Source: Pseudoduganella armeniaca (lineage in GTDB: Bacteria; Pseudomonadota; Gammaproteobacteria; Burkholderiales; Burkholderiaceae_D). From it: DNA of 64,000 nucleotides. The DNA lies in NCBI RefSeq assembly GCF_003028855.1, contig NZ_CP028324.1, positions 1,054,001 through 1,118,000 of the forward strand, given 5' to 3'. Positions 1 to 12,789 of this stretch are shown in pieces; positions within the stretch are counted from its first letter, which is position 1; every line of letters starts with the position of its first letter. The notes under the pieces are model-generated. The model was not told the DNA's origin and did no database searches. It saw only the letters and a program-made list of their open reading frames with translations. The translations under genes and the position numbers were made by a program.

Positions 1-197
1 GCGCTTGCCGGCGCCGAACGTACATCTGGACCGCGCGTCGTGCGGCGTTGGCCAGTCCTGGATCACAGCACAAAAGTGCTGTGCAGGTTGTTGCGCAATC
101 CCGGCAAACCGCCAGGTTACCGATAGCAAAAGCGCACCGCCTTGCCGAAATCCATAGGAAAACAGTTATCGCCGATCCGTCGGTGAAAATACCTACT

Positions 198-224
198 TTG
201 TCAATAGAGTGAGTCTGCTAAAAT
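198..224 (+). promoter_or_regulatory. Candidate sigma-70 promoter of maeB
   Basis: TTGTCA at 198-203 and TAAAAT at 219-224 are separated by 15 bases, shorter than the ideal 17. If used, transcription would start near 231, downstream of the GTG at 209 but upstream of the ATG at 260. This favours 260 as the true start of maeB. Inference from motif only. Confidence 0.4.
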
Positions 225-259
225 CAAGGGATTTTTCAGAGCACCTAGGGAAGGCAGTA

Positions 260-2578
<2,319 letters not shown>

Positions 2579-2598
2579 TCCAGACCGGCGAGACCCGC

Positions 2599-2651
2599 GG
2601 TGACAGGCTCCCATCTCCAGGTCTTCGACCTGGAGATGGGAGCCTGTCACC
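2599..2651. repeat. 25-bp perfect inverted repeat (palindrome family member)
   Basis: Arms 2599-2623 and 2627-2651 are perfect reverse complements separated by TTC. The arms contain GGTGACAGGCTCCC, related to the GGGACAGGCACC core of the palindrome at 53878-53931. There is no trailing T-run in either direction, so it is not a classical intrinsic terminator, though the hairpin would be very stable. It lies between maeB and the next gene. Confidence 0.85.
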
Positions 2652-2700
2652 ATGGGTTCATACTGTTTACATGGACAAGCGGCCGCGCTAGAGTAGCCGC

Positions 2701-3156
2701 ATGACCGATCTCATCCTCGCCATCTTCCACCATCTGATCGTGTTCGGCATCGCGGCCGTGCTGGCGGGCGAGCTGGCGCTGATGCGGCCCGCGGCGATGT
2801 CGCCGCGCACCGTGCGGCTGCTGGGCCGCTTCGACGCCGCCTATGGCGTACTGGCCGTCGCCATCCTGGCGGTCGGCTTCGCGCGGGTCTGGTTCGGCGC
2901 CAAGGGCCCGGACTTCTATCTCTCCAATCACGTGTTCTGGACCAAGGTAGGCGCGTTCGCCGTGGTGGGCTTGTTGTCCATCAAGCCCACGCTGCGTATT
3001 CTGGCCTGGCAGAAGGCCCTGAAGGCCAATCCCGCCTTCGTGCCGCCGCAGGACGAGGTGGATGCCGTGCGCCGGCGCATGCTGGTGGAAATTCATGTCT
3101 TCGCGCTGATCCCGGTCCTTGCCGCGATGATGGCGCGGGGCATCGGCCTGGGCTGA
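2701..3156 (+). CDS. DUF2214 family inner-membrane protein
   Basis: This 151-residue protein has four apparent hydrophobic segments (about residues 5-26, 48-64, 76-95 and 128-150). The order and composition, with a short loop FGAKGPDFYLSNHVFWTK before the third segment, resemble the DUF2214 family of small predicted membrane proteins. The function is not known. No partner gene is adjacent and it appears to be a single-gene unit. Confidence 0.7.
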   Translation: MTDLILAIFHHLIVFGIAAVLAGELALMRPAAMSPRTVRLLGRFDAAYGVLAVAILAVGFARVWFGAKGPDFYLSNHVFWTKVGAFAVVGLLSIKPTLRILAWQKALKANPAFVPPQDEVDAVRRRMLVEIHVFALIPVLAAMMARGIGLG

Positions 3157-3295
3157 ATACTTGCTCTTTGCAAGCAAGCGCCTTTTCCGAACATTATCGG
3201 GTGTTTTTGCTCCCTCGACCGTTCCCTGTTTGGTGCAATATTTGCAACAATGATTGGCCGGCATGTGCCGGCGCTTCATTGACGAGGACCGTACC

Positions 3296-3862
3296 ATGCT
3301 TCGACGCTTATTCTGTACCGCCCTGCTGGCCGCCAGCGCATGCGCCCAGGCGCAGGAAACCACGTGGCACTTCACCTATCAGGGGTTTATCAATGCCGAG
3401 ACCGGCGTGTTCGACGCCACCCGCTCTTTGACGGGTGAGTTCCGCGGCAATGACGCCAACGCCGACGGCATTGTCGCGTTGGACGAGATTACCGACCTCA
3501 CCGTTGGGGATCTAACCTACCTTTCCCCATCCGGCGGATGCGTGGCCTCGACAAGCCCATACTTGAGCTGCCGCGTCTACGGGTTCAGCTATACCCGGAC
3601 GGGCGAACTGGACGTTGGCGTTTCCTACAGTGGAAATGACGAGTTCTTCACTGGCTGGTATGGCAGTGTGCGGACGGGTGACCGCATCACGACCGGCCGC
3701 TATTCGGACATCGAAAGCGTGGAGTCGAACTACCTGTGGAGCGATCGCACCACCTTCACCATCTCGCCAGCGCCGGTGCCGGAACCGGGCACGCTGCCGA
3801 TGGCGATGGCCGGACTAGCACTCGTTGCCGTGGTCGCGCGCCGGATGAAAGTTGCGCTGTAA
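3296..3862 (+). CDS. PEP-CTERM sorting domain protein with an EF-hand-like loop
   Basis: This 188-residue exported protein has a signal peptide at residues 1 to about 20 (MLRRLFC start, cleavage after AQA). It ends with a typical PEP-CTERM module: a VPEPG motif, one transmembrane helix and an Arg-rich tail (ARRMK). Such proteins are processed by an exosortase, which is not in this window. A loop reading DANADGIVALDE fits the spacing of an EF-hand or dockerin-like calcium site. The body otherwise matches nothing I recognise. The start at 3296 is chosen because the upstream in-frame ATG at 3254 would precede the signal peptide with a charged stretch. Confidence 0.75.
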   Translation: MLRRLFCTALLAASACAQAQETTWHFTYQGFINAETGVFDATRSLTGEFRGNDANADGIVALDEITDLTVGDLTYLSPSGGCVASTSPYLSCRVYGFSYTRTGELDVGVSYSGNDEFFTGWYGSVRTGDRITTGRYSDIESVESNYLWSDRTTFTISPAPVPEPGTLPMAMAGLALVAVVARRMKVAL

Positions 3863-3876
3863 CTAGATGTAATTAA

Positions 3877-5013
<1,137 letters not shown>

Positions 5014-5014
5014 C

Positions 5015-5962
5015 ATGAGCGCCGTCCTGCCGCCGTTGCAGCTGCTGTCCGGCGCCCGCGAAGGCGCCGGCAAGCGCGCCCTGGTCACGGGCATCGCCGG
5101 CTTCACCGGCCGCTACGTGGCGCAGGAGCTGGCGCTGGCTGGTTATGAAGTATTCGGTACGTCCACGCCAGGCGGCACGCTGCCGGCCAACGTCATCGGC
5201 GTCGACCTGCTCGACCGCGACGGCCTGGCCGCCGCCGTGCGGGAAGTGGCGCCAGACGTCGTCGTGCACCTGGCCGCGATCGCGTTCGTCGCCCATTCGG
5301 ACGTCGAGCAGATCTACCGCGTCAACGTCGTCGGCACCCGCAACCTGCTGGAAGCGCTGGCGCAGGCGCCGCACAAGCCTGCCGCCGTGCTGGTCGCGTC
5401 CAGCGCGAACATCTACGGTAATACCGACGTGCCGGTGATCCATGAGGACGTGCCGGCGGCGCCGGCCAACGACTACGCCGTCAGCAAGCTGGCGATGGAG
5501 CACATGGTACGGCTGTGGATGGACAAGCTGCCCATCGTCATGGTCCGACCCTTCAACTACACGGGCGTGGGCCAGGCCGACAACTTCCTGCTGCCGAAGA
5601 TCGTCTCGCACTTCCGCCGCAAGGAAGCGCGCATCGAACTGGGCAACCTGCACGTGTGGCGCGATTTTTCCGACGTGCGCATGGTCGCCGCGGCCTACCG
5701 CCACCTGCTGGCGGCGCCGGCGGGCAGTGCCGCCGGGCGCGTGTTCAATGTCAGTTCCGGCACGGCCTACTCGCTGGGCGAGGTGCTGGACATGATGGCC
5801 GACATTGCCGGCTATCGCATCGACGTGCACGTCAACCCCGCCTTCGTGCGCGCCAACGAGGTCGAACGCCTGACGGGCGACAACCGGCGCCTGCAGGCCG
5901 TCGTCGGCACGATCGCGCCGCCACCGCTGGCCGAGACGCTGCGCTGGATGTACGAGGCGTGA
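5015..5962 (+). CDS. rmd: GDP-6-deoxy-D-mannose reductase (GDP-4-dehydro-6-deoxy-D-mannose reductase)
   Basis: This 315-residue extended SDR enzyme has the Rossmann motif TGIAGFTGRY near residue 24 and YAVSKLAMEH as the catalytic YxxxK. The sequence style and position directly after gmd indicate Rmd, which reduces the Gmd product to GDP-D-rhamnose, rather than the epimerase-reductase Fcl that makes GDP-L-fucose. The call between the two rests on my recognition of the Rmd-like N-terminus and on context. The 3-prime end overlaps the GTG start of the next glycosyltransferase by four bases. Confidence 0.82.
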   Translation: MSAVLPPLQLLSGAREGAGKRALVTGIAGFTGRYVAQELALAGYEVFGTSTPGGTLPANVIGVDLLDRDGLAAAVREVAPDVVVHLAAIAFVAHSDVEQIYRVNVVGTRNLLEALAQAPHKPAAVLVASSANIYGNTDVPVIHEDVPAAPANDYAVSKLAMEHMVRLWMDKLPIVMVRPFNYTGVGQADNFLLPKIVSHFRRKEARIELGNLHVWRDFSDVRMVAAAYRHLLAAPAGSAAGRVFNVSSGTAYSLGEVLDMMADIAGYRIDVHVNPAFVRANEVERLTGDNRRLQAVVGTIAPPPLAETLRWMYEA

Positions 5963-7074
5963 CTTCAGGGCTGCTCCGCATCGGCCTGGCGACGACGACG
6001 ACGGAACCCGGGCTGACGGGCGGCCGTCTCGATGGTATCGGCGTCTACAGCAACGCGCTGCTGCGCGAGTTGCCGGCGCTCGGCTGCGCGGTGCACCCCT
6101 ACTCGTTCGGTCCGGCCACGGCATTGAGCGTCGGCCGTCCCCTGCCGCGCGCCCTGCCGCTGGCGATGCTGGCCGACCTGGCAGGCGCGCGCATGGCGCT
6201 GGACGTGGACCTGTTCCACGCCACCGACTACCGCATCGTGCGCATGGACTGCCCCGTCGTCGCCACCCTGCACGACGCGCTGCCCATCGCCCACCCGGAG
6301 TGGTGCAATCCGCGCCTGCGTGGCGTGAAGAACTGGCTGCAGGCGCGCGGCGCGCGCCAGGCCGATCACGTCATCGCCGTCAGCCAGTATGCGATCGCCG
6401 AGCTGGTGCGGTACTTCGGCGTGGACGAGCGGCGCATCAGCGTCGTCCACAACGGTGTCGACGAGGCCTGGCTCGATCCGGTGTCGCCACAGCGGGTCGA
6501 CGCCACCCTGCGCGAGCTGGGCCTGCGCGCCGGCTACTTCCTGACCGTCGGCACGCTGCAGCCGCGCAAGAACATCGAACGGCTGCTGCAGGCCTATCTG
6601 GGCCTGCCGGCCAGCATCCGCGCGCAACGCCAGCTCGTCGTCGTCGGCGCGCCCGGGGCGCGCAGCGAGGACCTGGTCAAGCGCCTGCGCGCGGCCCGGC
6701 AAGAGGGCGAGAACGTCGTCTGGCTGAGCAGCCTGACCAATTTCGAACAGCTGCGTCACGTCTACGCGGGCGCCGGCGTGTTCGTGTTCCCGTCGCTGTA
6801 CGAAGGCTTCGGCATTCCGGTCGTGGAGGCGTTCGCGTCCGGCGTGCCGGTGGTGGCGTCGAACACCACGTCGCTGCCCGAAGTGACGGCCGGCGCCGCG
6901 CTGGAAGTCGATCCGCTGTCGGTGAGCGCGATCGGCAGCGCAATGCTGGAACTGGCGCGTGACGAAGCGCTGCGCCAGCGCTGCAGCAAGGCCGGCACGG
7001 TGCGCGCGTTGCAACTGACGTGGCGCGAGACGGCGCGCAAGACCGCGGCCGTGTACCGCTCGATCCTCAAGTAA
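5959..7074 (+). CDS. Glycosyltransferase family 4 (GT-B), probable D-rhamnosyltransferase
   Basis: This 371-residue protein starts at a GTG overlapping the rmd stop (GTGA). The C-terminal half has the GT4 signature: GTLQPRKNIERL, then SLYEGFGIPVVEAFASG with the conserved EX7E region. The N-terminal half includes HNGVDE and a DVDLFHATDY stretch. The open frame extends upstream to 5515 inside rmd, but that portion is a shadow of rmd. Its position directly after gmd-rmd suggests use of GDP-D-rhamnose. The acceptor is unknown. Confidence 0.8.
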   Translation: MTSGLLRIGLATTTTEPGLTGGRLDGIGVYSNALLRELPALGCAVHPYSFGPATALSVGRPLPRALPLAMLADLAGARMALDVDLFHATDYRIVRMDCPVVATLHDALPIAHPEWCNPRLRGVKNWLQARGARQADHVIAVSQYAIAELVRYFGVDERRISVVHNGVDEAWLDPVSPQRVDATLRELGLRAGYFLTVGTLQPRKNIERLLQAYLGLPASIRAQRQLVVVGAPGARSEDLVKRLRAARQEGENVVWLSSLTNFEQLRHVYAGAGVFVFPSLYEGFGIPVVEAFASGVPVVASNTTSLPEVTAGAALEVDPLSVSAIGSAMLELARDEALRQRCSKAGTVRALQLTWRETARKTAAVYRSILK

Positions 7075-7082
7075 TCCTAGCC

Positions 7083-8192
7083 ATGCGCGTTCTTCACTTC
7101 TACAAGACCTATTTTCCCGAGTCGCGCGGCGGCGTCGAGCAGGTGATCCGCCAGATGTGCGTGGGCACCAGCCGGCTTGGCGTGACGAACGAGGTGCTGA
7201 CCTTGACCCGCGGCGGTCCCGCCGACAGCTTCGACATCGACGGCCACCTGGTGCACCGCGTGCCGCAGGCATTCGAGATCGCGTCCAATTCGGTGTCGTT
7301 CGGCGTCATCGGCAAGCTGGCCGAGCTGGCGCGCCAGGCCGACGTCATTCACTACCACTTCCCGTGGCCGTACATGGACCTGGCGCATTTCATGGCGCGC
7401 GTGGACAAGCCCAGCGTGGTGACCTATCACTCCGACATCGTGCGCCAGAAGGCGTTGCTGAAACTGTATTCGCCGCTGATGCACCGTTTCCTGGCCAGCG
7501 TGGACGCGATCGTGGCCACCTCGCCGAACTACTTCGCCTCGTCCGAAATACTGAAACGCTACAACGGCAAGGTCCATACGATCCCGTTCGGGCTGGACAA
7601 GTCGACCTATCCGCTGCCGCGCGCCGACCTGCTGGACAAGTGGCGCGCCCGCGTGGGCGAGCGCTTCTTCCTGTTCGTCGGCGTGCTGCGCTACTACAAG
7701 GGCCTGCACATCCTGCTGGACGCGATGGCGCGGCTGGACTACCCGGTCGTCATCGTCGGCGCCGGCCCGATCGAGCAGGAGCTGAAGCAGCACGCGGCAC
7801 GCCTGGGCCTGACCCACGTGCAGTTCGTCGGCGCGGTGGACGAGGACGACAAGGTGGCCCTGCTGACGCTGTGCTATGCGATGGCGTTCCCCTCGCACCT
7901 GCGCTCGGAAGCGTTCGGCATCTCGCTGCTGGAAGGGGCGATGTACGGCAAGCCGATGATCTCCAGCGAGATCGGCACCGGCACCACCTACATCAACAGC
8001 GATGGCGAGACGGGCCTGGTGGTGCCGCCGAGCGACCCGGACGCCTTCGCGGCCGCGATGCGCAAGCTGTGGGAGGACCCGCAACTGGCCGCCGACATGG
8101 GCCGGCGCGCCGAGGCGCGCTACTGGCAACTGTTCGCGGCCGAGAAAATGGCGCAGGACTACCTCGACCTGTACCACCGCCTGGTGGGCTAG
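7083..8192 (+). CDS. Glycosyltransferase family 4 (GT-B), WbpZ-like
   Basis: This 369-residue protein begins MRVLHFYKTYFPESRGGVEQ, close to the N-terminus I remember for rhamnosyltransferases such as WbpZ of the Pseudomonas common-antigen locus. It carries a GT4 C-terminal motif (SEAFGISLLEGAMYGKP) and a nucleotide-sugar region around GVLRYYKGL. The start at 7083 follows the stop of the previous GT by eight bases. No ABC exporter (Wzm/Wzt), flippase or polymerase is in the cassette, so export must be encoded elsewhere or the product is short. Confidence 0.8.
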   Translation: MRVLHFYKTYFPESRGGVEQVIRQMCVGTSRLGVTNEVLTLTRGGPADSFDIDGHLVHRVPQAFEIASNSVSFGVIGKLAELARQADVIHYHFPWPYMDLAHFMARVDKPSVVTYHSDIVRQKALLKLYSPLMHRFLASVDAIVATSPNYFASSEILKRYNGKVHTIPFGLDKSTYPLPRADLLDKWRARVGERFFLFVGVLRYYKGLHILLDAMARLDYPVVIVGAGPIEQELKQHAARLGLTHVQFVGAVDEDDKVALLTLCYAMAFPSHLRSEAFGISLLEGAMYGKPMISSEIGTGTTYINSDGETGLVVPPSDPDAFAAAMRKLWEDPQLAADMGRRAEARYWQLFAAEKMAQDYLDLYHRLVG

Positions 8193-8205
8193 CGCCACCA
8201 CAACA

Positions 8206-8260
8206 GCCGAGCTCGTGTCCCACCACGGGGTCAGTCACCAGAATGGGACACGAGCTCGGC
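8206..8260. terminator. 17-bp inverted repeat between convergent operons
   Basis: Arms 8206-8222 and 8244-8260 are perfect complements. The 21-base loop contains GGGGTCAGTCACC, which relates it to the palindrome family of this genome. It sits between the converging rhamnose cassette and the kinase/regulator pair and could act as a bidirectional terminator, although no T-run follows. Confidence 0.6.
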
Positions 8261-8267
8261 CGTCAGC

Positions 8268-9284
8268 TCAGTGCTCCGCCCACTTGTCCTTGATGGCGCA
8301 GATGGCCGGCAGCTGCTGCAGGAACAGGTCGACCAGTTCCGGATCGAAGTGGCGGCCGCGCTGCTGCTTCATGTACTGCACCGCTTCCTCGACGGGCCAG
8401 GCGGCCTTGTATGGGCGGGCCGACGTCAGCGCGTCGAACACGTCGGCGATGGCGACGATGCGGCCCACCAGCGGAATCTCGCTGCCGGCCAAGCCGTTCG
8501 GGTAGCCGCTGCCGTCCCATTTCTCGTGGTGCGTCAGCGCGATGTCGCGCGCCAGCTTGAGCATGCCGTGCGCGTGCTCGCCGATGATGTCGCCGCCGAT
8601 CAGCGCGTGCGATTGCATGATGGCCCACTCGTCCTTGTCCAGCGCGGCCGGCTTCTGCAGGATGCGGTCGGGAATGCCTATCTTGCCCACGTCGTGCATT
8701 GGCGCCGCATGCAGCAGGTCGTCCGCCTGCGTCTCGTCCATGCCCACCGCCACGCCCAGCAGGCGCGCGTAATGGCTCATGCGGATCACGTGCATGCCGG
8801 TCTCGTTGTCCTTGTACTCGGCGGCCAGGCCGAGGCGCTGCACGATCTGCAGCCGGGTTTCCTTCAGCTCGTCCAGCCGCACCAGCGACAGGTGCGTGCG
8901 CACGCGCGCCCGCACGATGGGCGCGCTGACGGGCTTGGTGATGTAGTCGACGGCACCGGCGTCGAAGCCTTCCACTTCGTCCTCGAGCGAGGACAGCGCG
9001 GTGACGAAGATGACGGGTATCCCGGCCGTGGCGGGATCGGCCTTGAGCTGGCGGCACGCGTCGTGCCCACTCATGCCCGGCATCATCACGTCGAGCAGGA
9101 TCAGGGCGGGGCGTTCCTGCCGCGCCAGTTCGAGCGCACGGGCGCCGTCCTTGGCGAACAGCAGCCGGTATTGGTCCTGCAGGATCTGGCGCAGCAGCTG
9201 CAGGTTCGAGGCCTCGTCGTCCACCGCCAGGATCAGCGGCGGCTGCGGCGCGAGGGCGGCGGGTTTGAAGGTCTGGTCGTTCAT
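8268..9284 (-). CDS. Response regulator with HD-GYP domain (cyclic di-GMP phosphodiesterase output)
   Basis: This 338-residue protein has a receiver domain at about residues 17-135, with the phosphoacceptor in LILLDVMMPG. It is followed by an HD-GYP domain with the HD pair in MHDVGKIGIPD and the GYP signature in WDGSGYPNGL. HD-GYP domains degrade cyclic di-GMP, so phosphorylation is expected to alter second-messenger levels. Its ATG overlaps the stop of the upstream hybrid kinase by four bases (ATGA), indicating translational coupling and a cognate pair. Confidence 0.92.
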   Translation of the reverse strand: MNDQTFKPAALAPQPPLILAVDDEASNLQLLRQILQDQYRLLFAKDGARALELARQERPALILLDVMMPGMSGHDACRQLKADPATAGIPVIFVTALSSLEDEVEGFDAGAVDYITKPVSAPIVRARVRTHLSLVRLDELKETRLQIVQRLGLAAEYKDNETGMHVIRMSHYARLLGVAVGMDETQADDLLHAAPMHDVGKIGIPDRILQKPAALDKDEWAIMQSHALIGGDIIGEHAHGMLKLARDIALTHHEKWDGSGYPNGLAGSEIPLVGRIVAIADVFDALTSARPYKAAWPVEEAVQYMKQQRGRHFDPELVDLFLQQLPAICAIKDKWAEH

Positions 9285-12200
9285 GAGCTTGCTTCCGTAT
9301 CGGGTGTGAAGACCGTGGCGAGGATCATATTAAGCCTCGTTTCGGCCAGCGTGAAGTCGAAGTCGCCCAGTGCCATCTGCAACGGCGCCAGCGCGGCCGG
9401 GGCGACATGGCCCTGCAGCGCCAGCGACAGCCGGGCCAGCGCGCCGTCGTCCAGCGCGCCGCGGGCCAGCGCGCGCTGCAGTGCCGCGGCGGCCGATTGC
9501 ACGGCGCCGCGGTCGAGCTCAGCGCTCACCGGCGCCGTCTCGACAGCCGGCGCGTCCGGGCAGCGGCCCTGTGCCGCGCGGGCCTGCGCCAGTTGCGGGC
9601 CCAGGCGTGCCAGCGCAGCGGCCAGTGCGCTGCGCGCCTTGTCGCCAGCCGTCCCGGCGACGCAGGCCGCGGCACATTGTTCGATCTCGGCCAGCAGTAC
9701 CGCCAGCTGTTCGAAGCCGACGTTGGCGGCGACACCGCGCACGCGGTGCGCCAGCATCTGCGCGGCCGCATGGTCGTCGCGTGCCGCCAGCGCCGTCAGC
9801 GTCGCGGCACAGCCGCCATGCTCGTCGGCGAAACGGCACAGCGCCGCCTGCAGGGCGGCCTCGTTGCCGCCCCAGCGCAGCAGCGCGGCCGGGCGGTTCA
9901 GCACCAGTGGCCCGGCCCCGTTCAGCGCCACCATGGCGCCTACCGCTTCCAGTCCCAGCACGCGCGCGATCTCGTGCGACAGCGCGTACCAGTCGACCGG
10001 CTTGGATGCGAAGCCGTCCATGCCGGCGTCCATGCTGGCCTTGCGGTGCGCCTCGAGCACGCTGGCCGTCATCGCCACGATGGGCACGCGCGGCCGGCCG
10101 TTGCACTGCGCCTCGGCGCGGATGATGCGGGTGGCCGCGAGCCCGTCCACGTGCGGCATCTGCACGTCCATCAGGATCACGTCGAAGTCGTGGCGCGCGG
10201 CCAACTCGGCGGCATGGGCGCCGTCATGCGCCAAGGTCAGCGTGTGGCCACGCTTGCTCATCAAGAGGCCCAGCAGCTCCAGGTTCTGCGCCACGTCGTC
10301 GGCCGCCAGCACGCGCAGCGGCGGCAGTTCGAAGGCGATGCGCTGGCGCTGGCGCTGTTGCTGCAGCCGCTCCGGTTGTAAGGCCGGCGTCAACGGCAGC
10401 AGCACGTGGAACGTGGTGCCCTGGCCTGGCGTGCTGTCGGCCCAGATGCGCCCGCCCATCAGTTCCACCAGCTGCTTGCTGATCGTCGTGCCCAGGCCGG
10501 TGCCGCCGAAGCGCCGGGTCATCGATGCGTCGGCTTGCGTGAACGGGTCGAAGATGGCGGCCAGGCGCTCGGGCGCGATGCCGATGCCGGTGTCCGTCAC
10601 GGCGATGCGCAGGTGTTCGCCCTCGGCCGCCACGCTCAGCGTGACGCTGCCAGCGGCCGTGAACTTGATGGCATTGTCGAGCAGGTTGGTCAGCACCTGG
10701 CGCATGCGCAGCTCGTCGCCATGCTGCCAGGGCGACAGGTCGGGCGCGTAGGCGATGTTCAGTGCCAGGCCCTTGCCGCGCGCGCTCGTGTTGTAGGTCG
10801 ACGAGAGCTGGTCGATCAGCGCCAGCAGGTTGTAGTCGTCCAGCTCCAGCTGCACGGCGCCTTTTTCCAGCTTGGCCGTGTCGAGGATCTCGTTCAGCAG
10901 TCGCAGCAAGGAACGGCCGGCGTTGCGCACCGTGTCCAGGTGGGCGCGCTGCTGCGGTTGCAGTTCGCCGTCCAGCAGCACGTCGGTAAAGCCCAGGATG
11001 GCGTTCATCGGCGTGCGGATCTCATGGCTCATGTTGGCGACGAAGGTGGCGCGCGCCGCCGCCGCGTGCTCGGCCTTTTCCTTGGCCAGGCGCAGGTCTT
11101 CCTCCATCTGGCGGCGTTCCGTGATGTCGAGGATCACGCCATCGACCCAGTGCGGGGTGCCGTCGTCGCCCATGACGGGCGCGCCGTGTTCCCACACCCA
11201 GCGCCAGCTGCCATCCGCATGGCGCAGCCGGTATTCGACCGTGTACGCGCTGCCGGCGGCGACGGTCTCGCCGCACAGCGCCAGCACGCGCGGCAGGTCG
11301 GCGGGCGAGATCAGCTCGATCAGCGTGCGCTGACGGGTCGGACCGGAGAAGTCGGCGGCGGGATAGCCCGTCACCAGCTCCACGCCGTCGCTGAGGAATT
11401 CGATCGTGTAGTCGGCATCGGCATGGCAGCGGAACGAGATGCCGGGGATGTTGCCGATCAGGGAACGGAACTGGCGCTCGCTGTCGCGCAATGCCTGCAT
11501 GATGGCGCGGCGCTCGCTGATGTCGGTAATGAACAGCACGAACAGGTCGCGTCCCGTCAGGCGCGCGTGGCCCACGGCGCGGCGGATCGGCACGTGGCTG
11601 CCGTCCTTGCGCAGGCCCAGCACCTCGCTGCCGGCGCGGGTCAGCTGGTCGTCGCCCGTCTTCAGGAAGTACAGGAAGCCGCTCTGTTCGGAGCTTGCCT
11701 GGTCGGCCATCAGCGTGGCGATGTGACGCCCGACGATCTCGTCGCGGCGCCAGCCGAAGATGCGTTCGGCCGACAGGTTGAATTCGTGGATCGTGCCGTC
11801 GCGGTCGACCGTGATGACGCCATCGACGGTCGTCGTCAGCAGCGCGCGCATCCAGCTTTCGCTGCGGTGCAGCTGGCGGTACATCTCGCGGTAGCGCAGC
11901 AGGCCATTGGCGCCGATGACGACCACGGTGAACAGCACGCTGATGGCGCTGACGGCCAAGGCGATGAAGTCGGTGCTGCCGGTGCTGGCGCCGGCAAGCG
12001 GGGTGCCGACGAAGCGCGCGGCCGCCATGCCCGTGTAGTGCATGCCGGTGATGGCGCCGCCCATCACGCAGGCGCTGATGGCCAGGCGCTGGCGGTGGCT
12101 GAGCCGCTCGCGCAGGCCGCGCAGCCCGAAGCGCACGCCCAGGGCAACGGTCGCCAGCACGACGGCCACGACGATCGACAGGGCAAACATCCACGGGTCG

Positions 12201-12685
12201 TAACGCAACTGCAAACCCGTGCGCATGGCCGCCATGCCGCTGTAGTGCATGGCGCCGATGCCGGCGCCGACCAGCAGGCCGCCGGTCAGCAGCACACCGC
12301 GCGTCAACGTGGGGCGGCGCAGGATCGCCAGCGCGACCGCGGCGGCGGCCAGGCCCGGCAGCAGCGACAGGAACGTCACGACGGGATCGTAGCGGGTCGG
12401 CGTGCACAGGTCGAAGGCCAGCATGCCGATGAAGTGCATGGCCCAGATGCCGGAACCGAGCGCCAGCGAACCGGCCAGCAGCGCGCCCATGCGCAGCACG
12501 GGGCTGTTGGTACCGCGTGAGTGGCCGGCCATCTGCAGGCCCATCAGCGAAGCGAACACGGCCACCAACAGCGACAGCACGACCAGCCGCGGCTCATACA
12601 CGCCGAATTGCAGCAGCGAAGGGTCCGCCGGCGGCGAGAACAGGTCGGTCAGCGTAGTCATGGGAACGAAAGGAGGGGAAGTCAC
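9281..12685 (-). CDS. MHYT-domain hybrid sensor histidine kinase (MHYT-PAS-PAS-HisKA-HATPase-REC-Hpt)
   Basis: This 1134-residue membrane kinase starts with a seven-helix MHYT region carrying three repeated motifs (AMHFIGM, AMHYSGM, GMHYTGM), proposed in the family to bind a metal and sense a diatomic gas. Two PAS domains follow (near residues 275-390 and 395-510), then HisKA with [10 protein letters not shown] and a HATPase domain. A receiver has its Asp in VILMDVQMP, and a C-terminal Hpt has its His in LAHRVRG. The whole phosphorelay is therefore in one chain, passing to the overlapping HD-GYP regulator. An alternative start at 12661 (MTTLTDL) is equally plausible because neither start has a clear ribosome-binding site. 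Confidence 0.92.
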   Translation of the reverse strand: MTSPPFVPMTTLTDLFSPPADPSLLQFGVYEPRLVVLSLLVAVFASLMGLQMAGHSRGTNSPVLRMGALLAGSLALGSGIWAMHFIGMLAFDLCTPTRYDPVVTFLSLLPGLAAAAVALAILRRPTLTRGVLLTGGLLVGAGIGAMHYSGMAAMRTGLQLRYDPWMFALSIVVAVVLATVALGVRFGLRGLRERLSHRQRLAISACVMGGAITGMHYTGMAAARFVGTPLAGASTGSTDFIALAVSAISVLFTVVVIGANGLLRYREMYRQLHRSESWMRALLTTTVDGVITVDRDGTIHEFNLSAERIFGWRRDEIVGRHIATLMADQASSEQSGFLYFLKTGDDQLTRAGSEVLGLRKDGSHVPIRRAVGHARLTGRDLFVLFITDISERRAIMQALRDSERQFRSLIGNIPGISFRCHADADYTIEFLSDGVELVTGYPAADFSGPTRQRTLIELISPADLPRVLALCGETVAAGSAYTVEYRLRHADGSWRWVWEHGAPVMGDDGTPHWVDGVILDITERRQMEEDLRLAKEKAEHAAAARATFVANMSHEIRTPMNAILGFTDVLLDGELQPQQRAHLDTVRNAGRSLLRLLNEILDTAKLEKGAVQLELDDYNLLALIDQLSSTYNTSARGKGLALNIAYAPDLSPWQHGDELRMRQVLTNLLDNAIKFTAAGSVTLSVAAEGEHLRIAVTDTGIGIAPERLAAIFDPFTQADASMTRRFGGTGLGTTISKQLVELMGGRIWADSTPGQGTTFHVLLPLTPALQPERLQQQRQRQRIAFELPPLRVLAADDVAQNLELLGLLMSKRGHTLTLAHDGAHAAELAARHDFDVILMDVQMPHVDGLAATRIIRAEAQCNGRPRVPIVAMTASVLEAHRKASMDAGMDGFASKPVDWYALSHEIARVLGLEAVGAMVALNGAGPLVLNRPAALLRWGGNEAALQAALCRFADEHGGCAATLTALAARDDHAAAQMLAHRVRGVAANVGFEQLAVLLAEIEQCAAACVAGTAGDKARSALAAALARLGPQLAQARAAQGRCPDAPAVETAPVSAELDRGAVQSAAAALQRALARGALDDGALARLSLALQGHVAPAALAPLQMALGDFDFTLAETRLNMILATVFTPDTEASS

Positions 12686-12789
12686 CCAACCATATCATAT
12701 TTTCCCTTTGGAAATTAATGGCTTACGGAAATTACGTAGGTGCGAGCGGGACAGGCATGACCCGCGTTGCGGTGCGGCGACAACGTCCA

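Noticed and set aside
5515..5958. N-terminal extension of the first glycosyltransferase into rmd
   Set aside because: The extension translates rmd out of frame; the GTG at 5959 overlapping the rmd stop gives a normal GT4 length.
8271..12520. Long plus-strand open frames opposite the MHYT kinase and HD-GYP regulator
   Set aside because: Third-codon-position GC shadows of well-supported minus-strand genes; no motifs or ribosome-binding sites.
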